Position numbers and translations under genes: made by a program. A stretch of 64,000 bases of DNA, from assembly GCA_012934845.2 (NCBI GenBank), contig WNNJ02000976.1, forward strand, positions 1 through 64,000, given 5' to 3'. Source of the stretch: Pomphorhynchus laevis. Taxonomy: Eukaryota > Acanthocephala > Palaeacanthocephala > Echinorhynchida > Pomphorhynchidae. The notes beneath the pieces are model-generated. The model searched no databases. It had not been told where the DNA came from and worked only from the letters and a program-made list of their open reading frames with translations. Shown one piece after another: positions 30,497 to 41,905 of this stretch (position 1 is the stretch's first letter; every line of letters starts with the position of its first letter).

Positions 30497-31432
30497 ATTA
30501 TTAATAATAGCGTTATAATAATCTGAATATTATCATTCAGATTATTATAACGGCAGAGGGTTATTGTTTAAAATAATAACCCTCTGCTGCCACGGGCGAT
30601 GATGGGGGATCAACATCAAAACGCTATTACAACACTACAACGTTAATAGGCAAACATCTACCAAATTATTAATTTTTATCGAGTACAAGACAAAGCCGCA
30701 AATGGCTCTCCAATGTGTTCATTGATGATATTAAAAAAAATAAAAAAATAAAGTGTAGAATGTAACCAGCCAAATGGGTAGTTCAAAATTGATTGATGGT
30801 TCGGGCTGTTATGAATCAACTTCGTCGCTTAAAGTTTAAAATATGAATAGTTGAAGGCACAAGCAATTTCCTCAGGTAGTGCATTCCAAATGTTGATTAC
30901 CCGATGGGAGTGTCTCATTATTCGAGGATTTTTACTATGGGAAAATTTATAGAGGGTTAGGCGATGTCCACGACAATTCGTAGTTCTAAACTTCATAACA
31001 TTTGTGGAATATCCTACAAAGGATTTGACAACTGCCCATATTGACAAGAGATCAAGATACAGTAATCTTTGTCTCATTGAAGATAAACCTAATTCGAATA
31101 ACCTGTCCTCATACGAATACGAATTGTGAAAGAAAATTCGATACCCGCGACGAAGCACTTATTCAAGATCGGTAATTTCTTTTTTAGTACACGGAAAAGC
31201 AGCTTAAATGCGATACTCAAGATGTGGACGAACCAAAGAACAATAAAAATGTTTGAAGATAGAAGGATTCATTCTCGAGAAGCAATTTCTGATGCAATAC
31301 AGGGCTCAAACTGCCTTACTGCGAGCAAAGTCAGTATTCAAACGTGTTTTTAGTGTCTAGTGTATTATTACACCCCAATCCTTTTGTTCCGACACAATAG
31401 TAAGTATCTTCCCCCAATGTGGTAACTATGAT
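30497..31432 (-). mobile_element. CR1-like LINE 3' end, 5'-truncated copy 1
   Basis: Minus-strand frame 31158-30829 (109 codons) has RLLYLDLLSIWAVVKSFVGY and RHSHRVINIWNALPEEI, the C-terminal end of CR1-type RT proteins. The 3' UTR ends in two hairpins (30512-30551 and 30553-30587). The copy is nearly identical to 32934-33870, with the same 109-residue product, and breaks off sharply at 31432 as expected for incomplete target-primed reverse transcription. Confidence 0.87.
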
Positions 31433-32930
31433 ACTAGTGGAATATTCGAGCCTCTGCTTTGCAAATGTTAGAGAATAGAGCCTTGCCATCCATATAACTG
31501 AACTTCTCAAACTGATGTTAGATTTCTATTTTCTTTTATCATTATTAATAATTATTTTTTTAATATATAATTTATTTATTTAAATAATATCGTAAGTTCT
31601 ACAACTAAGGTTGTAGAACCTATACAATTAAGGTTCCCGCTAGTGGGCCTTGCGATTCAAAATTTAAAATTTTTAAATTTTTAATAATTAATAAAATTAA
31701 TAATAATTTCAAATCAACTAGCATACATGAGAAGAACGATGATCACAATTAAACCTTGCATTCGCTATTTTGAAAAAAAGTGAAAATAAGATAATTATAT
31801 AAAGTAGATACCGTTATTTAAAGCCGCCTAAATATAAATTAAATACAAAGGATATCTTTATATACATATCATTCAAGAGATACATGATCAGCGTAAAGGA
31901 CATCATAATACTCAATATGGTAAAGTTCTTTAGCATTAGTGTGTTGCTAGTATGAAGCACTAGAAGCTTTTAACATCTAGTAATTGTTCAGTAAAATTGC
32001 CTGGTCGATAAAACTTTAGTACTTGTTCGATAAAAGTTCTATAATTATTGGATGCTTGCCTTTACCATATCGATTATGAAAATTTTTATTTTCCGTGACT
32101 TTGTTGATTGAAGACACGGCCGAGAAAACATTGCATAATTATATAAATTTAAATTAACAGTTTAAAAATATTTCAAATAAAAAATTAAATATACATATTC
32201 ACATAAATGGAAAACTATCATGTAAGAAATAGGTTCGGCCCAGAGCTATTTGTTCCTGTTTATGCACAAAGTAAATACAATATAAAAAATCAATAATCTT
32301 AAATGAAATACATTCACAGAAGGAGCAAATCAAACAATTCAATTATAATATGGCTTACGAAACAAAGAACTTGATTTTAATTTAATAAATTGTTTGCAGT
32401 ACAATTTGATCGTCGATTTATCGGATTCTGGAATAAGCTTAAAGATAAAGCAGTTTATTGTAAAAGTTTAGTCGAATTTAAAAAGAATTCATGGATAACG
32501 CAAATACTATTTTTTGCAGCTAGCATGTAGGTATTAATGTAGGTAAATACTTTTTAAACTATTTTTTACGAAAATAGTCTAATGCAACTAAAAATGCAAC
32601 TTCAAACACAAAACTGTTCAAATAAAAAATATTGTTTCTAACAAAGCAAAGGCATCCGGGAGGTATCACCTACCAGAAAGTAATAATTTATCTCAATAAT
32701 TTAAGCATTACAATAATTTAAGCAATAATTTAAGTTTACGGATCGAACTTACGCGATCCGTAAACAGACGAAGTGTTACAAATAGAGCGATCTGGCCGTT
32801 TTATTTATGAAAACTGGCTGTTATAAGATTATTCAATTAAAATTAATTAGATGACGAAATAAATTTCTGGTTCACCTAGCCTTAAAATCAACTACCTACA
32901 ACAATTCCGTTAAAATAAATATTAATAGTG
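31433..32930. other. Spacer without recognised gene
   Basis: AT-rich sequence with two hairpins: gttctacaac/gttgtagaac at about 31596-31620 and gtttacggatcg/cgatccgtaaac at about 32734-32765. No family recognised. Confidence 0.45.
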
Positions 32931-32933
32931 CAA

Positions 32934-35330
32934 ATTATTAATAATAGTGTTATAATAATCTGAATATTATCATTCAGATTATTATAACGGCAGAGGGTTA
33001 TTGTTTAAAATAATAACCCTCTGCTGCCACGGGCGATGATGGGGGATCAACATCAAAACGCTATTACAACACTACAACGTTAATAGGCAAACATCTACCA
33101 AATTATTAATTTTTATCGAGTACAAGACAAAGCCGCAAATGGCTCTCCAATGTGTTCATTGATGATATTAAAAAAAATAAAAAAATAAAGTGTAGAATGT
33201 AACCAGCCAAATGGGTAGTTCAAAATTGATTGATGGTTCGGGCTGTTATGAATCAACTTCGTCGCTTAAAGTTTAAAATATGAATAGTTGAAGGCACAAG
33301 CAATTTCCTCAGGTAGTGCATTCCAAATGTTGATTACCCGATGGGAGTGTCTCATTATTCGAGGATTTTTACTATGGGAAAATTTATAGAGGGTTAGGCG
33401 ATGTCCACGACAATTCGTAGTTCTAAACTTCATAACATTTGTGGAATATCCTACAAAGGATTTGACAACTGCCCATATTGACAAGAGATCAAGATACAGT
33501 AATCTTTGTCTCATTGAAGATAAACCTAATTCGAATAACCTGTCCTCATACGAATACGAATTGTGAAAGAAAATTCGATACCCGCGACGAAGCACTTATT
33601 CAAGATCGGTAATTTCTTTTTTAGTACACGGAAAAGCAGCTTAAATGCGATACTCAAGATGTGGACGAACCAAAGAACAATAAAAATGTTTGAAGATAGA
33701 AGGATTCATTCTCGAGAAGCAATTTCTGATGCAATACAGGGCTCAAACTGCCTTACTGCGAGCAAAGTCAGTATTCAAACGTGTTTTTAGTGTCTAGTGT
33801 ATTATTACACCCCAATCATTTTGTTCCGACACAATAGTAAGTATCTTTCCTCCAATGTGGTAACTATGATCGATCCCAACGCTACCTAACCTCGTACATA
33901 CTCATTTACTTTTATTTAACTTCATCCGCGTTGCTACACTCCATTCAAAAATGCGGTCAAGGTCGTTTTACAACAGTTTACCATCCAGTTTACTATCTCT
34001 AGTGCACCATAGTTTTACATCATCGACAAAGGCTAAGCATGGATTTTGGATACGTAATAATAAGTCATTTAGAATGTGATAAAAGAAGAAGACCCAATAC
34101 AGTACCCTGAGGGACTCCACAATTTACATAACTTGTAGTGGACACGTGGCTCCATACACTCTGTAGAAACGTCGACTAAGGAATTCCCGAACTCAACTGC
34201 AGATGGTACAAGGAACACCATAGTGAGATAACAAGTTAATTAAATATGAGTGCGGAACTCGATTGAATGCCTTTGAACAATCTAAAAAGAAAACGTCGAC
34301 GCATTTACCTGAGCTAGTCGCCTCAGTCCACAACTCACGGGCTGATAACAGATTAGTAAGACACGACCGCTTGAAACGAAAACCGTGCTGTGAATTTGCA
34401 ATAATCCCGTGATCATCTAAATGATGCAAAATTCTACGGGCAATTCTCCAGACCTGTACACATGGAACTTGTGAGGCTTATATGTCTATAGTCTGAGCAA
34501 GATGACGGTATCAATTTCTTGGGAATTGGGACAATAATTGCAGACTTCTACGAATTAGGAACCCAGGAGTTGGAAATACTGTACTGGAATAGTTTGGCAA
34601 GAAATGGAACAAGACATGAATACAGAGTTTTTAGAAGGAAAGGAAAAATGTCATCCGGACCTGTTGAGCTATGGGGATCAAAATTTCTTAAGTACGCCTC
34701 AGCTTCACTGAAATATATTTTCGAAGTTGTTGATCGTTGTGAAATAGCTCCTATTCTTCAATTAATATCAGTTTTCACATAATCATCATAGGAAGAGAAA
34801 AGCCGAAGCTAGAGCTTCAGCAATTTCAACTTTATTAGTCAATACACTATTCATTTATTAATAGAATGGATTAGAGAAGGAATAGTTCTATTGCGGCGAA
34901 CATATGCCCAAAACTGTTTAGGCTGTTCATAAGCCTTAATCACAATAGCTGCTAAGAACTCATTCCGCTTTCTTAGTTTTAATCTTGTGCATAAGTTTCG
35001 TATTAGTCGATAACGAGGAATTAGATTTGAATCTGAACGTGACATGCGCCAAAGGTGATAACGAGATTTCAACATAAGCTTCATATCGTTATCAAACCAA
35101 GCAGAAAATTTCGATTGTGAAGAAACTGCACGTATTGGAGCGAATGTTTCTGAAATATTCATTAGATATTCTAAAATCTGATTAAGTAGTTCCTTATCTT
35201 TACTATCGTGAATTGAAGAGTTTAAAATATGTTGGAGAGGTGGTAATTTCAGTGCAATATGCTGACCATCAATAATAAAATTCCGTACATTTTAAATATA
35301 TGTGATTGGGTGTTGTGCATTTCGTAACTC
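32934..35330 (-). pseudogene. CR1-like LINE, longer copy 2
   Basis: From 35330 down: linker with FSAWFDNDMKLMLKSRYHLW and KQFWAYVRRNRT (35162-34851), RT fingers, QHGFRFKRSCLTNL and VFFLDCSKAFNRVPHSYLI (34429-34193), the catalytic box FVDDVKLW (about 34040), then the C-terminal end identical to copy 1 (33595-33266) and the two 3' hairpins (32949-32988, 32990-33024). Stops and frameshifts in the RT. The endonuclease is missing. Confidence 0.87.
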
Positions 35331-35850
35331 CCAAAATCAAATTTACCATATGCTCTCATAATTATTGCCAAACTTTAACAATATATTGACAAAGTATATG
35401 GTTAAAGTTGTTAGTGAATGAAAAAAGTTGTTAGTGCACGGTGCCGTAAACTTCATGTTTATAATTCGTATATTTTGTCTAAAATATTGAGGAATAATAT
35501 TTTGCGTATTAAGCCTTCACATGATAAAAAATTAGAGTCTCTTTATGTTTTTGAAACTATCGAAATACTTTAATCATATACGGAATGAACCCTCAACATG
35601 ACTCAATTATCAATACATGATGTCCTTTAATTTCAACATAGGCATTAAACAACACCATTGATGGCGACGAATCAGAAGTATTAAACAAAATATTGAATTC
35701 TATATTATTTAATATAATATAAAATAGCTTTTACTATGATTTCATTGATCAATTGATAAGTTCTGCATGTTGCATTATAGCTTTCCTATTCGTTTTGTCC
35801 GTACAACAAAGAATCGACTATGTTCATTTTAAAGTTGCATAACTATTCAT
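35330..35850. other. Spacer, no gene seen
   Basis: AT-rich, no recognised motif. Confidence 0.4.
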
Positions 35851-36200
35851 TGAAAATAATTTAAAAAACATGATGGCCTATAGCTTTTTGCCTGTATTTT
35901 TGTCATTAAAAAACATGTTTGTATCCATTGTCTCCAGTGAGTCAATTTTGAATTTTTCTTGTCTTTGATCAAACTAGCTCATCACATAGATTGTTCCAAT
36001 TGTTAACGATTCGTTGTCAAAATTACGCAATTTTAGTGCAAATCATTCTGTGAGGACAGGCATAGTGAATGGCCACGTAAGTTAGGCGTCATGCTAAAAT
36101 CTAACAACCCAGACAATACCTGCCTTATGTTGTAGAGAATATGATACGTTGACAACATTGCGAGCAAGGTTCAAAGTTGCACACTGTGCATTATGAAAAA
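35850..36200 (-). pseudogene. LINE 3' end fragment
   Basis: Degraded minus-strand C-terminal block with an R..VNNWNNLCDEL-like segment (about 36020-35960), the usual end of CR1-type RT proteins. Stops throughout. Confidence 0.45.
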
Positions 36201-36244
36201 AAAGAAAAGATCAATCCAAATTCGAAATAATTCGTCATTTGAAT

Positions 36245-36600
36245 TGTTTATGTGAAACTTAGCTAACAGTCCGCTCGCTCAGACGATTCCATGGATTCAC
36301 AATTCTTTGTTCAAATTGAATTGGTTTGGCCCGTACAATTCGGCGAAGTCTGAGATAAGGAGAATGACCCGCAAAGTTCGGGTAGATCGAATATTCAACA
36401 GTCCAAGCAAAATGTAATGTTCTTTGTGGAATATTTCCCACGTCATACACATATCTCGCAAATCGCAAAGATTGCGTACAGAAAGCATATGCAGAGCCCT
36501 GGGTCTGTATCCATATGAAAGAACTTATACCGAATTAACAATCATTGTTGCCCGACGCAGCACATTTTCAAGTCGAGTACACTCATCAACCGTTCTAGGA
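36245..36600 (-). pseudogene. CR1-like LINE C-terminal fragment
   Basis: Frames 36488-36297 and 36468-36259 contain LSVRNLCDLRDMCMTWEIFH and, in a shifted frame, VNPWNRLSERTV, the CR1-type thumb and terminus. Cut at about 36600 by a plus-strand L2-like fragment. Confidence 0.65.
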
Positions 36601-37020
36601 TATGAACATTAAGATGCTTTTACGTTTCCGTCGCTTCGACCACATATACACATATATTGCCCGACTCTTCTGGCTCACGATCCACATCCACATCAAACTC
36701 TGCCTTATTCTCGTCACTTTTCGTCTCATCGCTGTCTGCTTCCCATCGTTCATCAACCTCTTACTTCTATATCCCTGTCCTCTAGTCATTCCATCTTACT
36801 TCACGTTCCCAATTACTCCAAGAACTACGTCTTCAAATCCTTCCTCGTTACCGTCCCACTTGCCTTAAATCAGCTCCCTCTCGATGTCCGATGCGCTCCC
36901 TCCGTTATCACATTCAAATACCTCCTCAGTTCCCACCTTCTCGACACATGATTTAGATTTTTTGTGGTCATGTAAGCATGCGCCGGCACGCATTTGCCAC
37001 GTAAAAATAAATCATTTTTT
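36600..37020 (+). pseudogene. L2-like LINE 3' end fragment
   Basis: Matches 59310-59740 of the long L2-like copy: the RFRRFDH-type block, degraded sequence, stop near 36951, and a 3' UTR with the terminal stem-loop at 36976-36991 followed by atttgccacgtaaaaataaa. Confidence 0.82.
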
Positions 37021-37059
37021 AAATGACTGAGAACGAATGCATTTGCAAGTGATTTAAAT

Positions 37060-37590
37060 AGCCTGCGATTAGGAAATACTCCTTCATTTCCATGTGAGCC
37101 ATTTCCTTCTTGCGATAGGTATATTATTATCTATAATGTTGAGTCTCCGATTATTTTGTCTCTAAGCACGTTTTGATGCTTATCTTTCGGCTTTCCGCTC
37201 GCTCATTGAAATGATTCTTTCTACCGATAATTCGTATCTCTTTAGTGATGTCTCTCCACTTTCTGTCTCGTCTTAATAAATTCATTTCTACTTCTTATTC
37301 TTATCTTCCGCACTTTTAAATGTTGTTCTTAGAAACCGAGCCCAACAGTCCTCTATCCTATCTCAACAGTTTTAACTCGTGTAATCATACTCTACTTGTC
37401 GTATTTCCCCCACTAGTTCACCCTATAAAATCGTTCAACTTTCTGTCTTGAAAAACGTCGACGCGAAGTCAATGTCGAGTCATTCCTTACCATCAAAAAT
37501 GTAAATGGAAATTTTCGTGTAGTTCACCTACTTTAAAAAATCCGTTGACGACCTATTTCGCTCATCATCTTCTTTAGCCAACAATGATAC
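37060..37590 (+). pseudogene. LINE-C ORF1 fragment (forward)
   Basis: Corresponds to about 60720-61200 in the plus-strand LINE-C copy: a CDRYIIIYNVE-like block against CERCIIISNVE, and the 'ggaaattttcgtgt..gttcacc' end. Heavily mutated. Confidence 0.6.
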
Positions 37591-37609
37591 AAAACGCTAT
37601 TTTCGTCTA

Positions 37610-38260
37610 GCTCTTCTTAGCACCCGTTAGTTCAATTGAAGTAATTTTGATGAATGCAAAATGAACAGACGGACTGATACGATGACTAAGTGGGCGGACA
37701 CTTAAGTGAAGCAGTTCGATTAGAAATAGCCACACGGGTTTCATTCGAGTAAGAGTATACGCTGAATTCATTTGAAGCCGAGATATCATATGTAGTCGAA
37801 AACGCATTAATAGGATAACTAAAATTCATAATTGATCGATTAAAATTTAATGGATTCGTTTGATTGTTGTTAGAACTCGAGCAATCACGATATTCATTAA
37901 CATACGAGGAGCCAATTGCAGTCATAGAGTGATAAAAAGTTCGAGGATGCATTGTGCGATGTTCAAAAAATGCGAAAACAGCTTATCCGACGTTGGGAAT
38001 TGAAGTATCGAATTTGGTGACAGCTGGAATGCACTCTGTGGTGGAAGGATGATTAGCAGCATGACCATAAGCATGATCGTTAACAGGTGTAGGTTAAGTT
38101 GTGGAAATTAAAACCAAATAGCAGGTCTTGTTTGTATACATTTATCAGAAACTGTCACGCTTGAGAAAATAAGTTGATAAAGCTGTCGAGATGCACTAAA
38201 TCCACATACAAAACCTTCTTTAGATCGGGACAAATCACAGACAACAGTAGTCCAGAGAGA
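37610..38260 (-). pseudogene. LINE-C ORF1 N-terminal fragment (inverted)
   Basis: Minus-strand frame 37952-37686 has SSYVNEYRDCSSSNNNQTNP and LNFNRSIMNFS, which match the plus-strand copy at 60122-60300. The leader with a Cys-rich DLSRSKEGFVCGF-like segment lies at about 38210-38180. Orientation is opposite to the neighbouring piece at 37060-37590. Confidence 0.75.
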
Positions 38261-39170
38261 AAAAATTTTTATATAAAATGTAATGCAAACGATCTAAATT
38301 ATTTGGATCTAAATAATTATACTTAATTTTGTCTCTTAGCGTAATTTTGTATCTTATCTTGTAATCTTGTTAACAAAATGCTACGTGACCAACATCGAGC
38401 ATATCAGATCTAGAAGTGATAGTGCGAGATTTTTTGGGTCAAATACTGGTCCAAGTTTATTTAGTCAAATATTGAATAATTTAACTTTGAATTCAAAAAA
38501 ATGAGATTTTTATTAATTAAGATTTTCTAAATACAAAAATATAAAATGTTTATTAAGAAATATTTAAATTGTTACAATATAAGAATATAAAAACATTATA
38601 TTAATTTTTATAAAAAAAAATAATGCAAAAATGTTACAAAATTTTGTTTAGTTCATTTCAGGTTGTTTAGTATCCTAAATAGTTTAAAAAATAATTTAAA
38701 CCAAGTTGTAAACCAAGTTTAAGGCGTTAGGTTGTACGGTAATATTTTAAATACTTTGAAATTTATTACGTAATTTAACTTATTACTTATTCAATTTATG
38801 ATTTACTTTCAATCTTATGAAATAACGAATAAATTCGAAATCCCGCCAACATTTTATAACATTTGAACGAACGTAATCAGAAGATTATCGGTAGTGACCA
38901 TTAAATGACGAATATCATTCTCAATGATAAGTTAGTACTAGATAAATTTTAATAATTCAAAAGAATCCATCTGTAATATAGCATATACGCTATTCTACCA
39001 CGATAGGATTTGCGGTATAAAAATGTTGTTGTGTAGGAAACTCATTGTGTATATTTTGAGTATGAGGAAAATATTTCCATAACCTAATTAATCTATTATA
39101 TTTTAGTAACTTAATGCGAGCTCTATCGACGACGTTCTAGAGCTCATATTCATTCAGCAGCACCGCGCCG
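38260..39170. other. Spacer, no gene seen
   Basis: AT-rich, without recognised motifs or open frames of interest. Confidence 0.45.
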
Positions 39171-40031
39171 GAACTCGGTTACGCAAACTTGATTCTCACG
39201 ATGCATTTATCCTCTTTTAAAATCCATCAGCCTTCCAAAAATCGGATTCATTCTCCGCTGCTCTCCTTGCTTTCGAAGCGTGAAACTTTTGAATTTCGAT
39301 TTGGACGTTCGCCGGGTAATGAGCGCGGTTCTGAACGTACACCTCAACGAGGAAGCCTGGAGATAGGATACAATCTCGACAAAGCTCGGCTTATAGGCTT
39401 CCAACAAGCATACGAAATTGATGTCCAAGCTTTTGGCGAGTCTGTGTGTTGCGCAGCCCTGTTGATCAACATACTGCCGCGGAATTTTAATTCTTTTCAT
39501 TCAAACTTTCCAGACCCGGACTTCGTCGAAGCATACAGCAGATGGAGTGTAGAATTTCGGGCAAACCGTTTCACCGGAACTAATATTTCAGAAACGATGG
39601 ACAGACTCATATTTCGACGCGGTCTATCTACAGATGTATGACGTTGCGACGACTAAAGAAATGCAATAACATTGGCTTCACCGTGGTCTGGTACATTTCT
39701 TGATGAGCTCCATATCACCTCCATCGGCGCCCGCTTAGACGATCAGTATCTCTACCGCAGTTGCTTTGATGCTCAGTGCTCACTGTCGCGAACAGTACCG
39801 CTTATTTGTGGAAAAAAATTCCGAAACAGCGCCTACGTTCTCGACTGTCGCACATGCAAAAGCTGTTTTATTCGCTGCGCTTCAGTGAACGAGTTGTTAC
39901 AAATGGCGCTCACCGCTGTTGGAATCACGTCCTGCCTCAAGCCAACATGCCTTGCTCGTGAAGATGAAAGGCGGCTTGACAGAATGGGAAGCTAGCAAAA
40001 TCCTTGTATGAGTTTTCACTTGTGCCAACAA

Positions 40032-40084
40032 GTTAGCTGTCAGCCACGCCGCCCACGCCGTGGGCGACGTGGCTGACAGCTAAC
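40032..40084. repeat. 26-bp GC-rich palindrome
   Basis: Arms 40032-40057 and 40059-40084 are reverse complements with a single mismatch around one central base. A second related copy lies at about 40124-40180. Confidence 0.9.
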
Positions 40085-40123
40085 GTGCTGGCAGCTAACG
40101 TGTTGGCTAACGTGTTGGCTCAC

Positions 40124-40180
40124 ACGTTAGCTGTCAGCTATGTCGCCCACGCCGTGGGCGACGTGGCTGGCAGCTCTACA
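40124..40180. repeat. Second copy of the GC-rich palindrome (degenerate)
   Basis: Contains cgttagctgtcagctatgtc, gcccacg/cgtgggc and ctggcagct; joined to the first copy by 'gctaacgtgttg' tandem repeats at 40085-40120. Confidence 0.75.
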
Positions 40181-40479
40181 TCCACAGTCACGGCAAATGC
40201 GGAGCAACTTAAGAGGAATAAATACCAAAATACCGACGAACAGCAATACTCGTTGATGCCAGTGGCTGTGGAATCGCTTGGCGCAGTAGGGCCGGGAGCG
40301 ATAGCGTTCCTGCAGCAGTTGGATAATAAACTAAGGCGCACAATCGAAGAACCGCGCTCTTTAACTGTCTCATGCATCGACAGAGCGTAGCGGTGCAGCG
40401 GAGCAGCGCCGGCTGCTTCATTGAGTTGGCCGATTACTCTCTAATCTCAACTTATCACTTCTGATTTTGTCTGTTTTAT

Positions 40480-40540
40480 AAATGCTATAAGCATGGCAAA
40501 CAAATGCTATAAGCATGGCAAATGCTATAAGCATGGCATA
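40480..40540. repeat. Tandem repeat aaatgctataagcatggc, 3 units
   Basis: Three copies of an 18-bp motif, the second preceded by aaac. Each unit is itself partly palindromic (tgct..agca). Confidence 0.9.
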
Positions 40541-40764
40541 GAATTCTCAATTAAGTTGTATTTATAAATAATATAAAATTCTTACACTCAGTTAGCTGAT
40601 CTGATTAGTTGTTTTAGTCGATTATAGTAGGCGACGTTTCGAATACCGGAACATAGCATGGAAAAACGACAAGAAGAATCCTTTCTAATTGATTTATTTC
40701 ACCACGTGTAAGTGACAATAGATAGATGGAAGCGAATTAAATTAAAATATATTTATTTAACCTG

Positions 40765-41905
40765 CAAATGAGTGCCAGCTGCACTCTCATAGGTCCACTA
40801 ACAAAAAGTGAAAATGCCAAACAAATATATTGACTAAATTGGATCGGATTTAACATTTGAAGCACGGCAAATAGGTTGATTGGCAGTCAGATGATTCTAC
40901 TGGATGAACAGAGACAAGGAAGAGCGGAAGTCAAAGGAGGTAGAGTAGTTTGGGACATGTAAAAGAAGAGAATGACGGGAACGCAGGAATAGTAAATTTG
41001 ACGATAATTATCAAGAAAAGAAAGTTTGAGAAAGGAAAGGGTATGACAAATTATGAGGCGGAAATCAGTGAGAATAAGATTAATTTGAACACGACAATAA
41101 ATGATAGGCAAATCGAGAGAAGCAAGATAGTTGGATGTCTAATCAAATGACGAAGACGGAGGAGAATCCGAATGGCTATGTTGACGATTTGTTGTAGGAG
41201 AACAAGAGTAGATTTAGGTGAGTTGGACAATATATTACGATAGTAATCAAGTCTTTAGAATAGGAGAGAAGATATGACAGGAAAGTCTGAGAAAAAGAGA
41301 GTCATACAAGAAGGGAAATCGATCAATCTATTAATTTTACGAAGCTTGCATATAATCAAGGTAAATGAGGGTATTTTAACTCAAACGAAAGGTTAAGATG
41401 AAATTTAGTTGTCGAAATGTAAGCCTAGGAAAACGAGATTATCAACGATAGGAAGAATTAAGTTAATAATATAAAAGGAGGTTCTAAGCCGAGGCGTCGA
41501 GGAAGGATCCACATAATTTTTGATTTATCAGGATTTAGTGAAAGGCGAAGGGGAGAAAGATTATTGGAAATTGAGGCAAGACAGTCGAAAGCAGAAACAC
41601 TGAGATCATAAATACGAAAAGCAGTTGCATGATCATAGATAATAATTTCATCAGCATGTTGCAAACATGGAAAATAAACTTATAAGAAATTGAAGATAAG
41701 TCACCAAGAAGAAGAGAGAAAGGAAAACTACCTAATACGGATCCTTTTGGAACACAGGACGGTGTGGAAGAGGGATGAGAGAAAGAAGAATTAAAACATA
41801 CCTGAAATGTACGGTTTGATAGATATGAGAAAACCAGGCTACAGTGGTTAAATAGAAGCCATAATCATAAAGAAGGCGATCGAGAAGAATTGAGTGATCG
41901 CCGAT
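40765..41905 (-). pseudogene. L2-like LINE RT and 3' end, diverged
   Basis: Minus-strand frame 41664-41458 (MQHADEIIIYDHATAFRIYD, then LNPDKSKIMWILP) matches the RT block [14 protein letters not shown] of the long L2-like copy; the catalytic DD is changed to DE. The 3' terminal stem-loop (GAGTGC/GCACTC on the minus strand) is at 40770-40786. The 5' side is fused to another LINE at about 41905. Confidence 0.78.

Larger units (their letters stand above)
39180..40430 (+). pseudogene. Restriction-like-endonuclease LINE, C-terminal half
   Basis: Plus-strand pieces in several frames: a linker region (39200-39640), PWSGTFLDELHITSIGARLD (39675 on), a Cys-containing block with ICGKKF..CRTCKSCF and SVNELLQMALTAVGITSCL (39800-39950), and a C-terminal block AEQLKRNKYQNTDEQQYSL plus VAVESLGAVGPG (40200-40300). 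This order (Cys motif, then nuclease, then C-terminal block) is that of LINEs with a restriction-like endonuclease. The part with the KRPD motif is replaced by GC-rich palindromic sequence at 40032-40180. Confidence 0.72.

Noticed and set aside
37060-38260. Twin-priming 5' inversion of a LINE
   Set aside because: In twin priming the inverted 5' part lies upstream of the 3' part; here the order is reversed.
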